Shown here: positions 20,192 to 29,051 of the stretch, one piece after another
Layout: each line of letters starts with the position of its first letter
Numbering within the stretch: the first letter of the stretch is position 1
NCBI GenBank assembly: GCA_016932435.1
Contig: JAFGCW010000013.1
Location: forward strand, 60,929-124,928
Length of the DNA: 64,000 nucleotides
Source of the DNA: Dehalococcoidales bacterium
GTDB taxonomy: Bacteria > Chloroflexota > Dehalococcoidia > Dehalococcoidales > UBA2162
Direction of reading: 5' to 3'
Notes under the pieces: generated by a model
Told to the model about the DNA's origin: nothing
The model's database searches: none
What the model saw: only the letters and a program-made list of their open reading frames with translations
Position numbers and translations under genes: made by a program

Positions 20192-20212
20192 GTTAGTTTG
20201 TCGAATTGAGGC

Positions 20213-20791
20213 TTACGCTTTTATATATATTCCTGAATAATACGATTTTTTTTCGCTGAACCCGAATTCTTTCAACCCGGAGTTATGAAAAAGGACCCGG
20301 ATTTCCTCTACCGGTATTCCATGAGACAGTTTGGTCGGCTCTTTAATAAACAACCTTCCGTCAGGCTTTAATAAATCCGATAATCTACTCGCTATTGCCT
20401 GCCTGATCTCGGATAAAATATCGTGCAATACATAATGGATGGTAATAACATCGAAAGAAGAATCCGGTATATCCATCTCCCTGATATCGCCCTGACGGAT
20501 TGTCACCTTGGGATAGCGCATTAACCTTTTTTTAGCCTTCTTTACCCAATAATCGGATAAATCGACACAGGTAAGACTGCCCGTCTCATCAAGTTGATTA
20601 GCCAGAACTTGAGAACTTACACCACCGCCACAGCCGAAATCCAGTATATTCTCTGAGCCGTTTAGTACAAATGATTTGAAATATGGAGAATAGATAAATT
20701 TTCCGCCGAACAGGTTGTTAAAGACATCTTCCAGTAAAAAAAGAAATGAGGGATTATCGAAATCACGTGGACCGAAATTATACTTGCACAT
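20213..20791 (-). CDS. Class I SAM-dependent methyltransferase (UbiE/Methyltransf_11 type)
   Basis: A 192-residue cytosolic methyltransferase. The SAM-binding motif I is ILDFGCGGGVSS near residues 51-62. The acidic end of strand beta2 is CVDLSD and motif post-I reads RQGDIREMDIPDSSFD. The later strand has HYVLHDI. ATG at 20791 is preferred over an in-frame TTG nine codons upstream because GGAG lies six bases before it. It is the third gene of the padR-small protein-methyltransferase operon. The substrate is unknown. Confidence 0.85.
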   Translation of the reverse strand: MCKYNFGPRDFDNPSFLFLLEDVFNNLFGGKFIYSPYFKSFVLNGSENILDFGCGGGVSSQVLANQLDETGSLTCVDLSDYWVKKAKKRLMRYPKVTIRQGDIREMDIPDSSFDVITIHYVLHDILSEIRQAIASRLSDLLKPDGRLFIKEPTKLSHGIPVEEIRVLFHNSGLKEFGFSEKKSYYSGIYIKA

Positions 20792-20835
20792 AAACATCTC
20801 CTGGCTTTTCGGTCTCAATTAAGATTCGAGACATT

Positions 20836-21027
20836 TCATCCTGCTTTCTCCAACTCAATATCATTAAGAATGGTATCTATCCCGAAATGTGCTGCTGTTT
20901 TCAGGTCATCCAAGGCTGCTTTTTTCGTAGGACCGGCACCAACGACCACCATTGGTTGCCATACTACGTAATAGGTGTTCGAAACCGTATCATAATCAAT
21001 CTGTAAATCTCTGTTTTCGTTTTTCAT
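20836..21027 (-). CDS. Small HicB-like protein of unknown role
   Basis: A 63-residue protein with an alternating beta pattern (LQIDYDTVSNTYYVVW) followed by VVVGAGPTKKAALDDLKTAAHFGIDTI. This resembles the short HicB-like fold, in which a GxGxTxxEALxxL turn leads into an amphipathic helix. No HicA-type toxin is next to it, so a toxin-antitoxin role is not supported. It lies between padR and the methyltransferase gene with small gaps on both sides. Confidence 0.6.
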   Translation of the reverse strand: MKNENRDLQIDYDTVSNTYYVVWQPMVVVGAGPTKKAALDDLKTAAHFGIDTILNDIELEKAG

Positions 21028-21035
21028 TGTTCTTT

Positions 21036-21548
21036 CTACTGGATGATATCTTCAATCTCATCATATGCCCTGGTAAGTACACTCCTGATTTCGTTAGCCT
21101 TTTCTTCATCAAGCTGGCGTATCGCACTTCCAATCAGATTCTCCAGAGCATGATATTCCTTCATAATCATCGCCATTCTACCAATGTTCCTGAAGCCCCA
21201 CCGGTTCTTCATCTGGTTTTTGACTCCGTTCGTCTGATCTTTCCGCTCTTCCAGGAAACTTTTACCTGATTCAGTGATTGAATATACCTTTTTACCATCC
21301 TGACTGGTAGATACGGCATACTCAAGGTCTTCGAGCATCTGAAGCGTAGGATACACGGCTCCCGGACTCGGTTTATACAGTCCGTGAGACGCTTCCTCAA
21401 GCTCCCGGATAATCTCATAACCGTGTCGTGGTTTATCTTTCAGTAGATCAAGGATCACATATTTAAGATCCCCCTTCTGGAATGAACTCTCCCTGGGGCG
21501 GCTTCCGAAAAACCTTTCCCGCCTGTTCCTTTTCTCTCTAAACATCAT
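21036..21548 (-). CDS. PadR-family transcriptional regulator
   Basis: A winged-helix regulator of about 170 residues. The PadR domain reads ILDLLKDKPRHGYEIIRELE, then PSPGAVYPTLQMLEDLEYA and a GKKVYSITESG wing. A helical C-terminal dimerisation region (about 100-170) follows. ATG at 21548 (or the adjacent ATG at 21545) is chosen because GGAGGA lies just upstream; a further in-frame TTG at 21590 would lie inside the operator-like palindromes. The gene is divergent from the UGSC selenoprotein gene. PadR proteins usually repress their own and neighbouring genes when no ligand is present. Confidence 0.9.
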   Translation of the reverse strand: MMFREKRNRRERFFGSRPRESSFQKGDLKYVILDLLKDKPRHGYEIIRELEEASHGLYKPSPGAVYPTLQMLEDLEYAVSTSQDGKKVYSITESGKSFLEERKDQTNGVKNQMKNRWGFRNIGRMAMIMKEYHALENLIGSAIRQLDEEKANEIRSVLTRAYDEIEDIIQ

Positions 21549-21569
21549 TCCTCCGAAAATCCTTTTAAT

Positions 21570-21599
21570 AGATATATCTAGTACTATCAAGATATATCT
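21570..21599 (-). promoter_or_regulatory. Twin palindromic operator, probably for PadR
   Basis: Two identical 10-bp palindromes AGATATATCT at 21570-21579 and 21590-21599 are spaced exactly 20 bp, so they face the same side of the helix. They sit at the expected transcription start and 5' leader of padR. This is the arrangement expected of an autorepressor site; binding is inferred. Confidence 0.6.
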
Positions 21600-21605
21600 T
21601 GATAT

Positions 21606-21634
21606 ATTGTAATAATATACTGTAACTTTGTCAA
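21606..21634 (-). promoter_or_regulatory. padR promoter
   Basis: On the minus strand TTGACA (21634-21629), a 17-base spacer and TACAAT (21611-21606) form a near-consensus vegetative promoter. Transcription would start next to the AGATATATCT palindromes. Confidence 0.65.
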
Positions 21635-21683
21635 GAGGGTAATGAAAAATACTGTTTTGTAAATCATCGCCAGGCAGGATTCA

Positions 21684-21712
21684 TTGACATACTACAGGCG
21701 TGAAGCCATAAT
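21684..21712 (+). promoter_or_regulatory. Promoter of the UGSC selenoprotein operon
   Basis: TTGACA at 21684-21689, a 17-base spacer and CATAAT at 21707-21712. The expected start gives a leader of about 50 bases before the AAGGAG ribosome site and ATG 21772. Confidence 0.65.
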
Positions 21713-21771
21713 GATAGGAGTATGCCCTTGTCAGTTTACCGCTGAATAGAACTCTCTCAAGGAGCCACAAT

Positions 21772-23547
21772 ATGAGTCAAAACATCATCAGTCTGCAACT
21801 AATGAATCCACGTGGAGAAATCGAAGTACCTCCGGTATACATACCTTCTCCACGTCTGTCAGGGCTCGAAGGTAAGAAAATCGGTATGTATTCGAATTCC
21901 AAACAGGGTGTGGACCACTTTTTTACCGCAATAGAAGAACTGTTAAAACAGAGACACCCGGACATTACTACAAAACGACTGACAGGAGCCTTCGAGATAC
22001 GAGACGATGAGGTTGATGACTTCATTTCAGATATCGACGCGTTTATCTACGCGATAGGCGACTGAGGTTCCTGTACTTTCGCCGGCGTCGCCGGTACCGT
22101 AAAACTGGAAAAACGGGGAATTCCCGGCGTTTTCATTCCGTGCGATACCTTCAGAGAAGCTGCTATATCCGCCGCGGAAGATAACGCAATGCCGGCTGTC
22201 AGGTACCGCATCGTTACATCCACAGAATTTTACCGGTTGAGAGCAAGTGTCGAAGAGGTTCGACCGGTTGCAGAAGGTATTATCGATGGAATAATAGACG
22301 CTTTAACTACTCCTCTGACACAGGAGGAGTCCTCAAGACCGGAGAAAAAAGAATCTGAAGAGTCAAAACAGGTAACAGTTACCGGTGAGTCTTATGAGAT
22401 AACCGCAGAAAAGTATAACCAGCTTTATCTCGATAACCTGTGGGGTGACGGTCTTCCAATGGTTCCTCCTACCGAAGAACGTATCAGGTGGATGCTGTCA
22501 GGAACAAGCCGTTCACCTGATGAAGTACTTGGGAAGGTTAGTCCGAAACTCGGTGTTGCCACTATCGAAAAAATAGCCGTAAACGCGGTTATGGCAGGTG
22601 CCAGGCCGGAATACCTGCCGGTGATTATCGCCATCATGGAAGCCCTTACCGATGACACGTTTGATGACAGGCACGTTCTCCTGTCCGCCGGTTCGTTTAA
22701 CCTCCTGATAATAGTCAGCGGACCCGTCGCGAAAGAAATAGGAATGCAGGCAGGAATCGGTTTTATGGGGCAGGGCTGGAGAGCGAATAATACCATTGGC
22801 CGCGCTGTCCGGCTGGCCACCCTGAATATCGGTCATATCTGGCCGGCAATGAACGATATGAGTCTTACCGGACGCATCTCACCCCATACCTTTTTCACCA
22901 TTGCGGAGAATTCCGAGATGAGTCGGTGGGAACCATACCACGTGAACCGGGGTTTTAAATCGAAAGACAGTTGTGTAACGGTAGCATCGATTCACAGCGC
23001 CAGCCCGATGCAGCATTTTTACGGCGGTCTGATAGGCACCTGGAATGCAGAAGAAATACTGGACAGGATAGGCAACGACATAAAAAACAGGGACAGGCGT
23101 CTGTTCATGGAGTGGAGGAATAAAGGGGTCGGCCCTATCCCGGGCTCCGGGCAGGGAAGTCAGAACCACCTCATAATACTCTTCCCCGAACTTGTTTCTG
23201 AATTCAACAAGATGGGGTACGACCAGGAAAAACTCCAGGAAGAGATATACTCCCGTGCTGCCTTCGAGTACGAGGAACTGAAAGACGAAGAAGTCACCTC
23301 GATAAAAATGGCAATTGACCTGGGAATCGTGCCGCCGGAAAGGAAGGAGTTTTTCGAAGCTGCCTTGAATCCCGGCGGTAAGGTACCGGTCATGATATCA
23401 CCCCATAATGTCCACCTGTTCGTCAGTGGCGGAGCGCCGGGATGTGCTTTCTCCTTCAGTTACTACCGTCTCCCTCCGTATAATCATACGGCGTTAATGA
23501 CCCGTAGAATAACCGGGGCGACACTGACTCAAGCCGGTTCTGAATAA
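21772..23547 (+). CDS. UGSC-type selenoprotein with C-terminal conserved domain
   Basis: Read through an in-frame TGA (22063-22065) as Sec98, this encodes 591 residues. The N-terminal domain (about 1-170) starts with LSGLEGKKIGMYSNSKQGVDHFF, ends a beta-strand at AFIYAIGD, and then has U-G-S-C, a U-x-x-C redox motif known from UGSC-containing selenoproteins, followed by GIPGVFIPCDTF. A charged linker near 190-205 leads to a larger domain (about 225-590) with DGLPMVPPTEERI, VNAVMAGARPEYLPV and SGPVAKEIGMQ. The same C-terminal domain occurs in the Sec protein at 60899-62659. An AAGGAG site precedes the ATG. A thioredoxin-reductase-like gene follows after 26 bases. The reaction is unknown; a thiol/selenol redox role is likely. 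No signal peptide is visible. Confidence 0.85.
22066..22100 (+). promoter_or_regulatory. Candidate bacterial SECIS hairpin (UGSC protein)
   Basis: CCGGC (22082-22086) and GCCGG (22090-22094) form a 5-bp stem with loop GTC, starting 16 bases after the TGA at 22063. Bacterial SECIS elements have a small hairpin with a GU-bearing apical loop at about this distance. The fit is fair; the loop is short. Confidence 0.5.
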
Positions 23548-23573
23548 AATCACCCTCATGAAAGGAGTCAATT

Positions 23574-24497
23574 ATGCCTGACTGGGATGCGATAATAATC
23601 GGCGGCGGACCTGCCGGACTCACGGCAGGAATCTACCTCAGCCGCGGTAACTGGCGTACCCTCCTGCTGGAAAAGGAAGGATACGGCGGATATATTATGA
23701 ACATCGAGATGATAGAGAATTACCCTGGTTTCTCGGAAGGAGTGATTGGATCTCAACTCGGTATGGAGATGATGGGGCAGGCAAGAAAGTATGGTGTGGA
23801 GATGAAACGCACCACCGTAAACTCGGTGCAGGTATCATCCGGTAACAAGTGGGTTACCTGTGCCGATGGTACTACACATACTTCATCCTCTATTATTTTC
23901 GCCGGAGGTTCGGTGCCGAAGAAGCTTGGCGTTCCGGGTGAAGAAGAGTTTCGGGACAGGGGCGTTATCGGCTGTGCTTTCTGTGACGGTGGTCAGTTTG
24001 CCGAACAGGTGGTCGCGGTCTGCGGAGGAGGTGATTCCGGCATTACGGAAGCCCTGTATTTATCGAAAATAGCATCCAAAGTAATAGTTATCGAAGCCAT
24101 GCCGAAGCTTAATGCCACTGCCATTCTCCAGGACAGAGTAGCCCAAAATCCCAAACTGGAGGTCCATACAGGGATGAAGGTACAGGCTATCACCGGCGGA
24201 AGTACGGTCGAAGGGATCGAAGTAATTTCTGAGGAAACGGGTCAGAAAGAGACGATGAAGGTCGATGGCGTACTCGTCCATGTCGGTATCGATCCGAATA
24301 CAGATTATCTCCAGGACATAGTGCCGCTGGATGAAGGCGGTCAGATAATCGTGAACGGATGGATGGAAACGGAGATATCCGGAGTGTTTGCCGCAGGCGA
24401 TATCAGGAGTAACTCTCCCAGGCAGGTATCGGCAGCGGTCGGTGACGGCGCGGCGGCAGGAATGTCTGCCCAGAGATACCTGCAGACGCTCGAATAG
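23574..24497 (+). CDS. trxB: Thioredoxin reductase-like FAD/NAD(P)H flavoprotein
   Basis: A 307-residue low-molecular-weight thioredoxin reductase-like protein. The FAD-binding IIGGGPAGLTAGIYLSR lies at 8-24, the redox pair Cys134/Cys137 in GCAFCDGGQF, the NAD(P)H-binding VCGGGDSGITEALYL near 149-163, and the FAD-closing FAAGDIRSNSPRQV near 277. The usual CATC is CAFC. It is co-transcribed 26 bases after the UGSC selenoprotein gene, with a strong AAAGGAG site, and is followed by an intrinsic terminator. This context suggests it supplies electrons to the U-x-x-C motif of its neighbour, directly or through a thioredoxin; that is inference. Confidence 0.88.
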   Translation: MPDWDAIIIGGGPAGLTAGIYLSRGNWRTLLLEKEGYGGYIMNIEMIENYPGFSEGVIGSQLGMEMMGQARKYGVEMKRTTVNSVQVSSGNKWVTCADGTTHTSSSIIFAGGSVPKKLGVPGEEEFRDRGVIGCAFCDGGQFAEQVVAVCGGGDSGITEALYLSKIASKVIVIEAMPKLNATAILQDRVAQNPKLEVHTGMKVQAITGGSTVEGIEVISEETGQKETMKVDGVLVHVGIDPNTDYLQDIVPLDEGGQIIVNGWMETEISGVFAAGDIRSNSPRQVSAAVGDGAAAGMSAQRYLQTLE

Positions 24498-24513
24498 CAC
24501 TGACCAACAAAAA

Positions 24514-24540
24514 AGCCCCGGAAATTCCGGGGCTTTTTTT
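24514..24540. terminator. Bidirectional intrinsic terminator
   Basis: AAGCCCCGGAA / TTCCGGGGCTT hairpin flanked by an A tract on the left and a T7 run on the right. It lies between the convergent thioredoxin reductase-like and SDR genes and can serve both. Confidence 0.92.
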
Positions 24541-24552
24541 ACCGGATGTATG

Positions 24553-25311
24553 TTATCCGCGCCCGAGATATGGCTGCTGGATAGGAAGCTGTATCAGTTC
24601 GAGAACGTTAACATTCGGAGGGCAGATCGCCATATAAACCGCGGCCGCCGCTATCTCTTCAGTTGACATGGTCTCCATCGGTCCCGGCGGATTAAAACCC
24701 GGAGGTGGGGTGAATCCCGGAGGCATTACAGGCTGCCTGTCTCTGGTTACCTCTCCCGGATGAAGTATCCCGCAGTTGATACCGTGTTCCCGTCCTTCGA
24801 GAGCAACAGCGTTCGTCAGACCGACCAGTCCCGATTTTGCCGTACTGTAAGGAGTACTGAACATCCTTGGTCTCTGTGCCGATATACTCCCGATGTTAAT
24901 TATCCGTCCACCGCCCTGTTTTTTCATAATAGGAAACGCCTGGCGAGTGCACAGGAAGGGTGCCCGCAGATTGGTCCCGATGACGGCGTCCCATGTTTCT
25001 ACTTCCAGTTCATCGACAGGACCGCCGTTAAAGATACCTGCGCAGTTCACCAGGATGTCGACGCGTCCGTATTTCTCCATTGCCTTCGCGAAGAGGGATT
25101 CTATCTGCTCTGCCTGCAATACATTTGTTTCCACCGGCAGCACCTGGACTCCGAGGGCTGTTATTTCTTCGGCGGTTTTGTTTAAGCCTTCGACTTCCAT
25201 GTCTGCAATCACCATGTCAGCACCCTCACGAGCTAATCCGATTGAGATAGCCTTACCGATTGAATGTGCCGAACCGGTTACCAGAGCAACTTTTTTATCC
25301 AGTTTACCCAT
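24553..25311 (-). CDS. Short-chain dehydrogenase/reductase
   Basis: A 252-residue classical SDR. The cofactor loop is TGSAHSIGKA near residues 12-21 and the acidic ADME after strand 2 suggests NAD. NCAG occurs near 89. The catalytic serine in NIGSIS is near 140 and the YSTAK tetrad near 153. The C-terminal region carries an unusual Pro/Gly/Phe-rich insert (near 195-222, PPGFTPPPGFNPPGP) in the substrate-lid position. It stands alone and converges on the trxB-like gene. The substrate is unknown; FabG-like names would be over-specific. Confidence 0.9.
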   Translation of the reverse strand: MGKLDKKVALVTGSAHSIGKAISIGLAREGADMVIADMEVEGLNKTAEEITALGVQVLPVETNVLQAEQIESLFAKAMEKYGRVDILVNCAGIFNGGPVDELEVETWDAVIGTNLRAPFLCTRQAFPIMKKQGGGRIINIGSISAQRPRMFSTPYSTAKSGLVGLTNAVALEGREHGINCGILHPGEVTRDRQPVMPPGFTPPPGFNPPGPMETMSTEEIAAAAVYMAICPPNVNVLELIQLPIQQPYLGRG

Positions 25312-25732
25312 TAATAACTCCTTCTAGATTGTTGATGTCTTTCAACTTAAGATAATCCTGTCAGATATTATAAAATCGGCTTCGGTAAGTCAAGGAAAAA
25401 CAGATATCTGAAATGTAACGTATTCTTAATAATCTCATTGACAATATATAAAGAAACTACTAAACTTCATCTCACCCGTATACTTTCACAACACACCACC
25501 TCAACATCAAACACTAAGGGGGTAACTTTAGAATAACAAAGGCAGTAGAAGCAGCTTTTATTATGGGATGTGTGCTGCCTTTTATTTTTCAAACCTTATG
25601 TATGTAAAGTCTTTTTCAGACCGATAGGTCGGTAAGGAGGTGAAACATAGACCATTTAAGGACGAGAATCACCTTTCGCAGTGAGAGGTAATTCGAGACC
25701 ATCACAGATATACTGTACAGAAAGGAAGAAGA
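25312..25732 (+). promoter_or_regulatory. Long leader region with promoter and attenuator-like hairpin
   Basis: TTGACA at 25438-25443, a 17-base spacer and TAAACT at 25461-25466 form a plausible promoter for the solute-binding protein gene, giving a leader of about 260 bases. Within it, AAAGGCAG (25538-25545) and CTGCCTTT (25575-25582) form a hairpin followed by TATTTTTC, like an intrinsic terminator. A small ACCGA-TAGG-TCGGT palindrome lies at 25620-25633, just before a GGAGG sequence. No gene is seen. The leader may control the downstream gene by premature termination. Confidence 0.4.
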
Positions 25733-27538
25733 ATGAAGAAGATCATATGGTTGGTGATAAGTTGTCTGATGATTATTACACTCATCATGACATCGTGTGG
25801 TGGTGAAGAAGAGGAGACTGTAGACGAGGATGAAGTCGATGAGGGTGAGACAATTTCTGTAACACTAACCAGGAGAGATGGAACCTCCATGACGAGAACG
25901 GTTGAAAAACCGATATATGGTGGATCCATGACCACTGCTTTAACATCGGACTATTCGCAATGGGATCCATACAACACACAAACCATCCAGGTAGGTCATA
26001 TGCAATTAACCAGCAACGAACTTATCGGTGGAGACTGGACTTTAGGACCTCAAGGCACCAATGATACGGACTGGGCATACGGCTACCTTGGTGACATGAA
26101 ACTGGAAGCCCCTGAATTATGTGACTGGGAACTGCCTGATGATACGACGATACTATGGCATCTTAAGGAAGGGATCAAGTTCCAGAATAAGGAACCGGCA
26201 AACGGTCGCGAGATGACCGCCGATGATATCGTCTTCAATATAAATTATCAATTCAACAACCAGGGATGCTGGCAGGCGATGGAGTATCCTGAGGGACATC
26301 CCCTGAGACCAACATCGTGGCAGGCGCTTGACAATTATACGATAGAAGTAAAATTTCAGTCTAAGGATGCTCAGAGCCTGATGTTACCCGAAATGGGTGA
26401 TAATATATATGTCAGTCCTCCGGAAGTATGGACGTCAGGCGGAGATATGAATGACTGGTCAAAGGCTATCGGCTCGGGGCCGTGGATACTGACTGACTAT
26501 GTTGTTAGCAGCTCAATAACCTATACCAAGAATCCTGATTATTTCGAGACCGACCCGATTTACGAAGGAGGGGGAGAAAGTTACCAGTGGCCTTATCTCG
26601 ATACCTTCAAGTTTTTGGTTATTGCCGATGCTTCGACCAGGATTGCGGCTCTGCGAACCGCCGAACTTGACTTTTTATCGGGAGTTAATCATGATGATGC
26701 AACCTTACTGAAGAGGGACGTGTCTGACCTTCAGTGGAAGCAGGGATTTGTGATGTCACCGAACATTGCCGCCGGCAAGATAACCCAACCACCTTACGAT
26801 GATATCAGGGTCAGACGGGCGCTGAACATGGCCATCAACAAGCAGGAGATGGTAGACGCCTATTACGATGGTGAAGCCGCTCTTATCGGATATCCGTTCC
26901 CTCCGGGTGCATCATGGGATAAAGTATACACCCCGTTGGAAGAGCAACCGGCAGAGGTACAGGAAATATTCACCTATGATCCGGAAAAGGCAAAGCAGCT
27001 GTTGACGGATGCCGGTTATCCTGATGGGTTTAAAGTAAAAATTACCTGCACGACCGCAACATCCGATGAACTCTCGCTGGTCAAAGAATACTGGGCTGAC
27101 GTCGGCGTTGAATTAGAAATGGAAGTGCTGGAAGGTAGTGCATGGAGCGGTGTCTGGATGTCTCACGGATATGAAGATATGATTTATGCCCCAGGTCTGG
27201 GCTGCTGGGCAGGAGTCGAGCAGGACATGATGACCAGAGCAGGCTTTTTTGCCAACATTTCCGAAATTGACGATCCACATACCCAGGAGTTCAAAAACGA
27301 ACTTGCCAAGTATATTCTTGATGATCCCGATAAAATGCTGGCAGCCAAGAAAGAATATGCAATATGGGAACTCCAGCAAGCCTGGGGAGTATTCATGCCA
27401 TCAGCACATGAATACAAAGCATGGTATCCATGGGTACGGAACTACTATGGCATCAACTGGACCGGCGGAGCCGGAAGCTGGGACTGGACGAAAGCCGTCT
27501 GGATCGACCAGAAAATGAAAACCACTATGGGGTACTAA
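25733..27538 (+). CDS. ABC transporter family-5 solute-binding lipoprotein
   Basis: A 601-residue extracytoplasmic substrate-binding protein of the oligopeptide/nickel (SBP_bac_5) family. A lipobox-type signal ends ILIMTSCGG near residue 22, predicting a lipid-anchored protein. An acidic linker (about 24-40) follows. The mature protein has the family pattern WHLKEGIKFQNKEPANGREMTADDIVFNI, the GSGPWILTDY segment, and a hinge near IRVRRALNMAINKQEMVDAYY. No permease or ATPase gene is adjacent. It resembles the protein at 32020-33795. The GGSMTTALTSD opening is typical, but the ligand cannot be told. Confidence 0.9.
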   Translation: MKKIIWLVISCLMIITLIMTSCGGEEEETVDEDEVDEGETISVTLTRRDGTSMTRTVEKPIYGGSMTTALTSDYSQWDPYNTQTIQVGHMQLTSNELIGGDWTLGPQGTNDTDWAYGYLGDMKLEAPELCDWELPDDTTILWHLKEGIKFQNKEPANGREMTADDIVFNINYQFNNQGCWQAMEYPEGHPLRPTSWQALDNYTIEVKFQSKDAQSLMLPEMGDNIYVSPPEVWTSGGDMNDWSKAIGSGPWILTDYVVSSSITYTKNPDYFETDPIYEGGGESYQWPYLDTFKFLVIADASTRIAALRTAELDFLSGVNHDDATLLKRDVSDLQWKQGFVMSPNIAAGKITQPPYDDIRVRRALNMAINKQEMVDAYYDGEAALIGYPFPPGASWDKVYTPLEEQPAEVQEIFTYDPEKAKQLLTDAGYPDGFKVKITCTTATSDELSLVKEYWADVGVELEMEVLEGSAWSGVWMSHGYEDMIYAPGLGCWAGVEQDMMTRAGFFANISEIDDPHTQEFKNELAKYILDDPDKMLAAKKEYAIWELQQAWGVFMPSAHEYKAWYPWVRNYYGINWTGGAGSWDWTKAVWIDQKMKTTMGY

Positions 27539-27560
27539 CCACGATTTACAGTTTAAGAAA

Positions 27561-27598
27561 AAAGAGAAATGAGAGTGAAATCACTCTCATTTCTCTTT
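27561..27598. terminator. Bidirectional intrinsic terminator
   Basis: Perfect 18-bp stem (AAAGAGAAATGAGAGTGA at 27561-27578 and its complement at 27581-27598) with a two-base loop, lying between the convergent binding-protein and MmgE/PrpD genes. Confidence 0.92.
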
Positions 27599-27640
27599 AG
27601 TAACCTCTTTATCTGTACTCTATAAAAATACTCGGGAGTG

Positions 27641-29035
27641 TTACGCTATCAGGAGGTCTACCAGTTTCTGAGCACTATCGAGATTCTCCAGGTCTTCCAC
27701 CATTTCAAGTATCTTTTCTCCCTTCTCAATCGATACTGTGTTGGAAAACTCGATATTCCCGCGGAACTTGGCCAGCAGGTCTTCCCTGGAGACCGGTCTT
27801 CGCGGGTCTCCCCTGGCTATCTCGGTAAAAACATCGTACTCCTGTCCGTCTTTCATTATTACCTTGACCCGACCGCTTTCCATGCCCCCTTGCGTCAGCT
27901 CAGCCATGGTTATCTTGTTGGTAATGAAATCACTGATAGCGGTGTCCCGTATTGCTTCCTCGGTATAATGATCCGGCTTCGAACTTCCGCGTACCAGGAC
28001 ATTCGCCACACTGTACTGGATACTGAAACCGGCGCTGGCGTGAGGAGAATTCTTGATCCTGAAAGGCGCTCCGATTATGTCGTGCATGGCGCCGGGCGAC
28101 ACGTACATGATAACTTTCTCTATATCATCATCGGATACTCCATGCTCATTCACTATATCAACCGCGCAGTCGACTGCTGAATGGTTCATGCGGCAGTTGG
28201 GATAGGGTTTGAACGTCCCATCGCTGTAGTATTGCTTACCCAGATCTTTTATCAGGAGCTCAGGATCTTTGATACCCTCGGTAAATATATCATAGTAACC
28301 GCCCTGGCCGAGCAGCGCGTCATCTATCCCGGACCAGCCTGCTTTCGCCAGATTCACGGAGAAAATAGCATCCCTGGCGGCATTGCCCTGTGAAAGTTTA
28401 AACCCGACGGCCGTATCGCTGATCTGCTTCTGGATGCCCCCGAGGTGGTCTACTACCAGGCCGAAGGCATCGCTGAACTGCTCGTGATTCAATGCCATCA
28501 TCCTTCCGGTGATGGCGGTTGCCCCGAACGAGTTCGCCTGCCCGACATGGTCGAGACCCCGGCGTGTCCCGCCGGCTTCTCCTGCCAGCAGTACCCGGGT
28601 AGCCATATCATCCCCTACCAGCATCGCCGTCAGCAGTTCTTTACCGGTCACGTTCTGCATATCACCTATGGTTAATGCCGCCATCGTGGTAGTACCGGAA
28701 ATATGCCCCGGTATCGACTGTCCGTCCACCAGGGGACTCACCGGCTCGTAATCGAAAGAACGTGCCATCACGCAGTTGACCAGCGCCGCCATCGGAGCGG
28801 GCACTTTGTCACCATGGACGAATATCCTCGCCTCGGGTTTACCCCCCCATTCGCGAATGATGCCGAGGAGTTCGGGATTTCCGTAATCATACGCCCCGCT
28901 TATCATGCACCCTATCACATCGAACAGCCGGTTCTTGGCATGGTCGACCGAAGAAGCAGGTATATTCTCCAGCTTCGTGTTCATTATATTTTCTATCAGT
29001 TTATCCAGGTATATGCCTTTATCTGAATTACTCAT
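27641..29035 (-). CDS. MmgE/PrpD family protein
   Basis: A 464-residue member of the MmgE/PrpD (2-methylcitrate dehydratase-like) superfamily. The N-terminal helical domain has IPASSVDHAKNRLFDVIGCMISGAYDYGN, followed by a Gly/Ala-rich core with FGATAITGRMMALNHEQ. The C-terminal half has FKPYPNCRMNHSAVDCAVDIV, the family's substrate-side segment. It is the second of two tandem paralogs separated by 16 bases. Family members include PrpD, aconitate isomerases and many of unknown activity. No methylcitrate synthase or lyase is nearby, so a propionate role is not supported. Confidence 0.88.
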   Translation of the reverse strand: MSNSDKGIYLDKLIENIMNTKLENIPASSVDHAKNRLFDVIGCMISGAYDYGNPELLGIIREWGGKPEARIFVHGDKVPAPMAALVNCVMARSFDYEPVSPLVDGQSIPGHISGTTTMAALTIGDMQNVTGKELLTAMLVGDDMATRVLLAGEAGGTRRGLDHVGQANSFGATAITGRMMALNHEQFSDAFGLVVDHLGGIQKQISDTAVGFKLSQGNAARDAIFSVNLAKAGWSGIDDALLGQGGYYDIFTEGIKDPELLIKDLGKQYYSDGTFKPYPNCRMNHSAVDCAVDIVNEHGVSDDDIEKVIMYVSPGAMHDIIGAPFRIKNSPHASAGFSIQYSVANVLVRGSSKPDHYTEEAIRDTAISDFITNKITMAELTQGGMESGRVKVIMKDGQEYDVFTEIARGDPRRPVSREDLLAKFRGNIEFSNTVSIEKGEKILEMVEDLENLDSAQKLVDLLIA

Positions 29036-29051
29036 ATGAATCCTCCAGTCC

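Noticed and set aside
20836..21027. HicAB toxin-antitoxin pair
   Set aside because: The small protein resembles HicB in its short form, but no HicA-like gene is adjacent.
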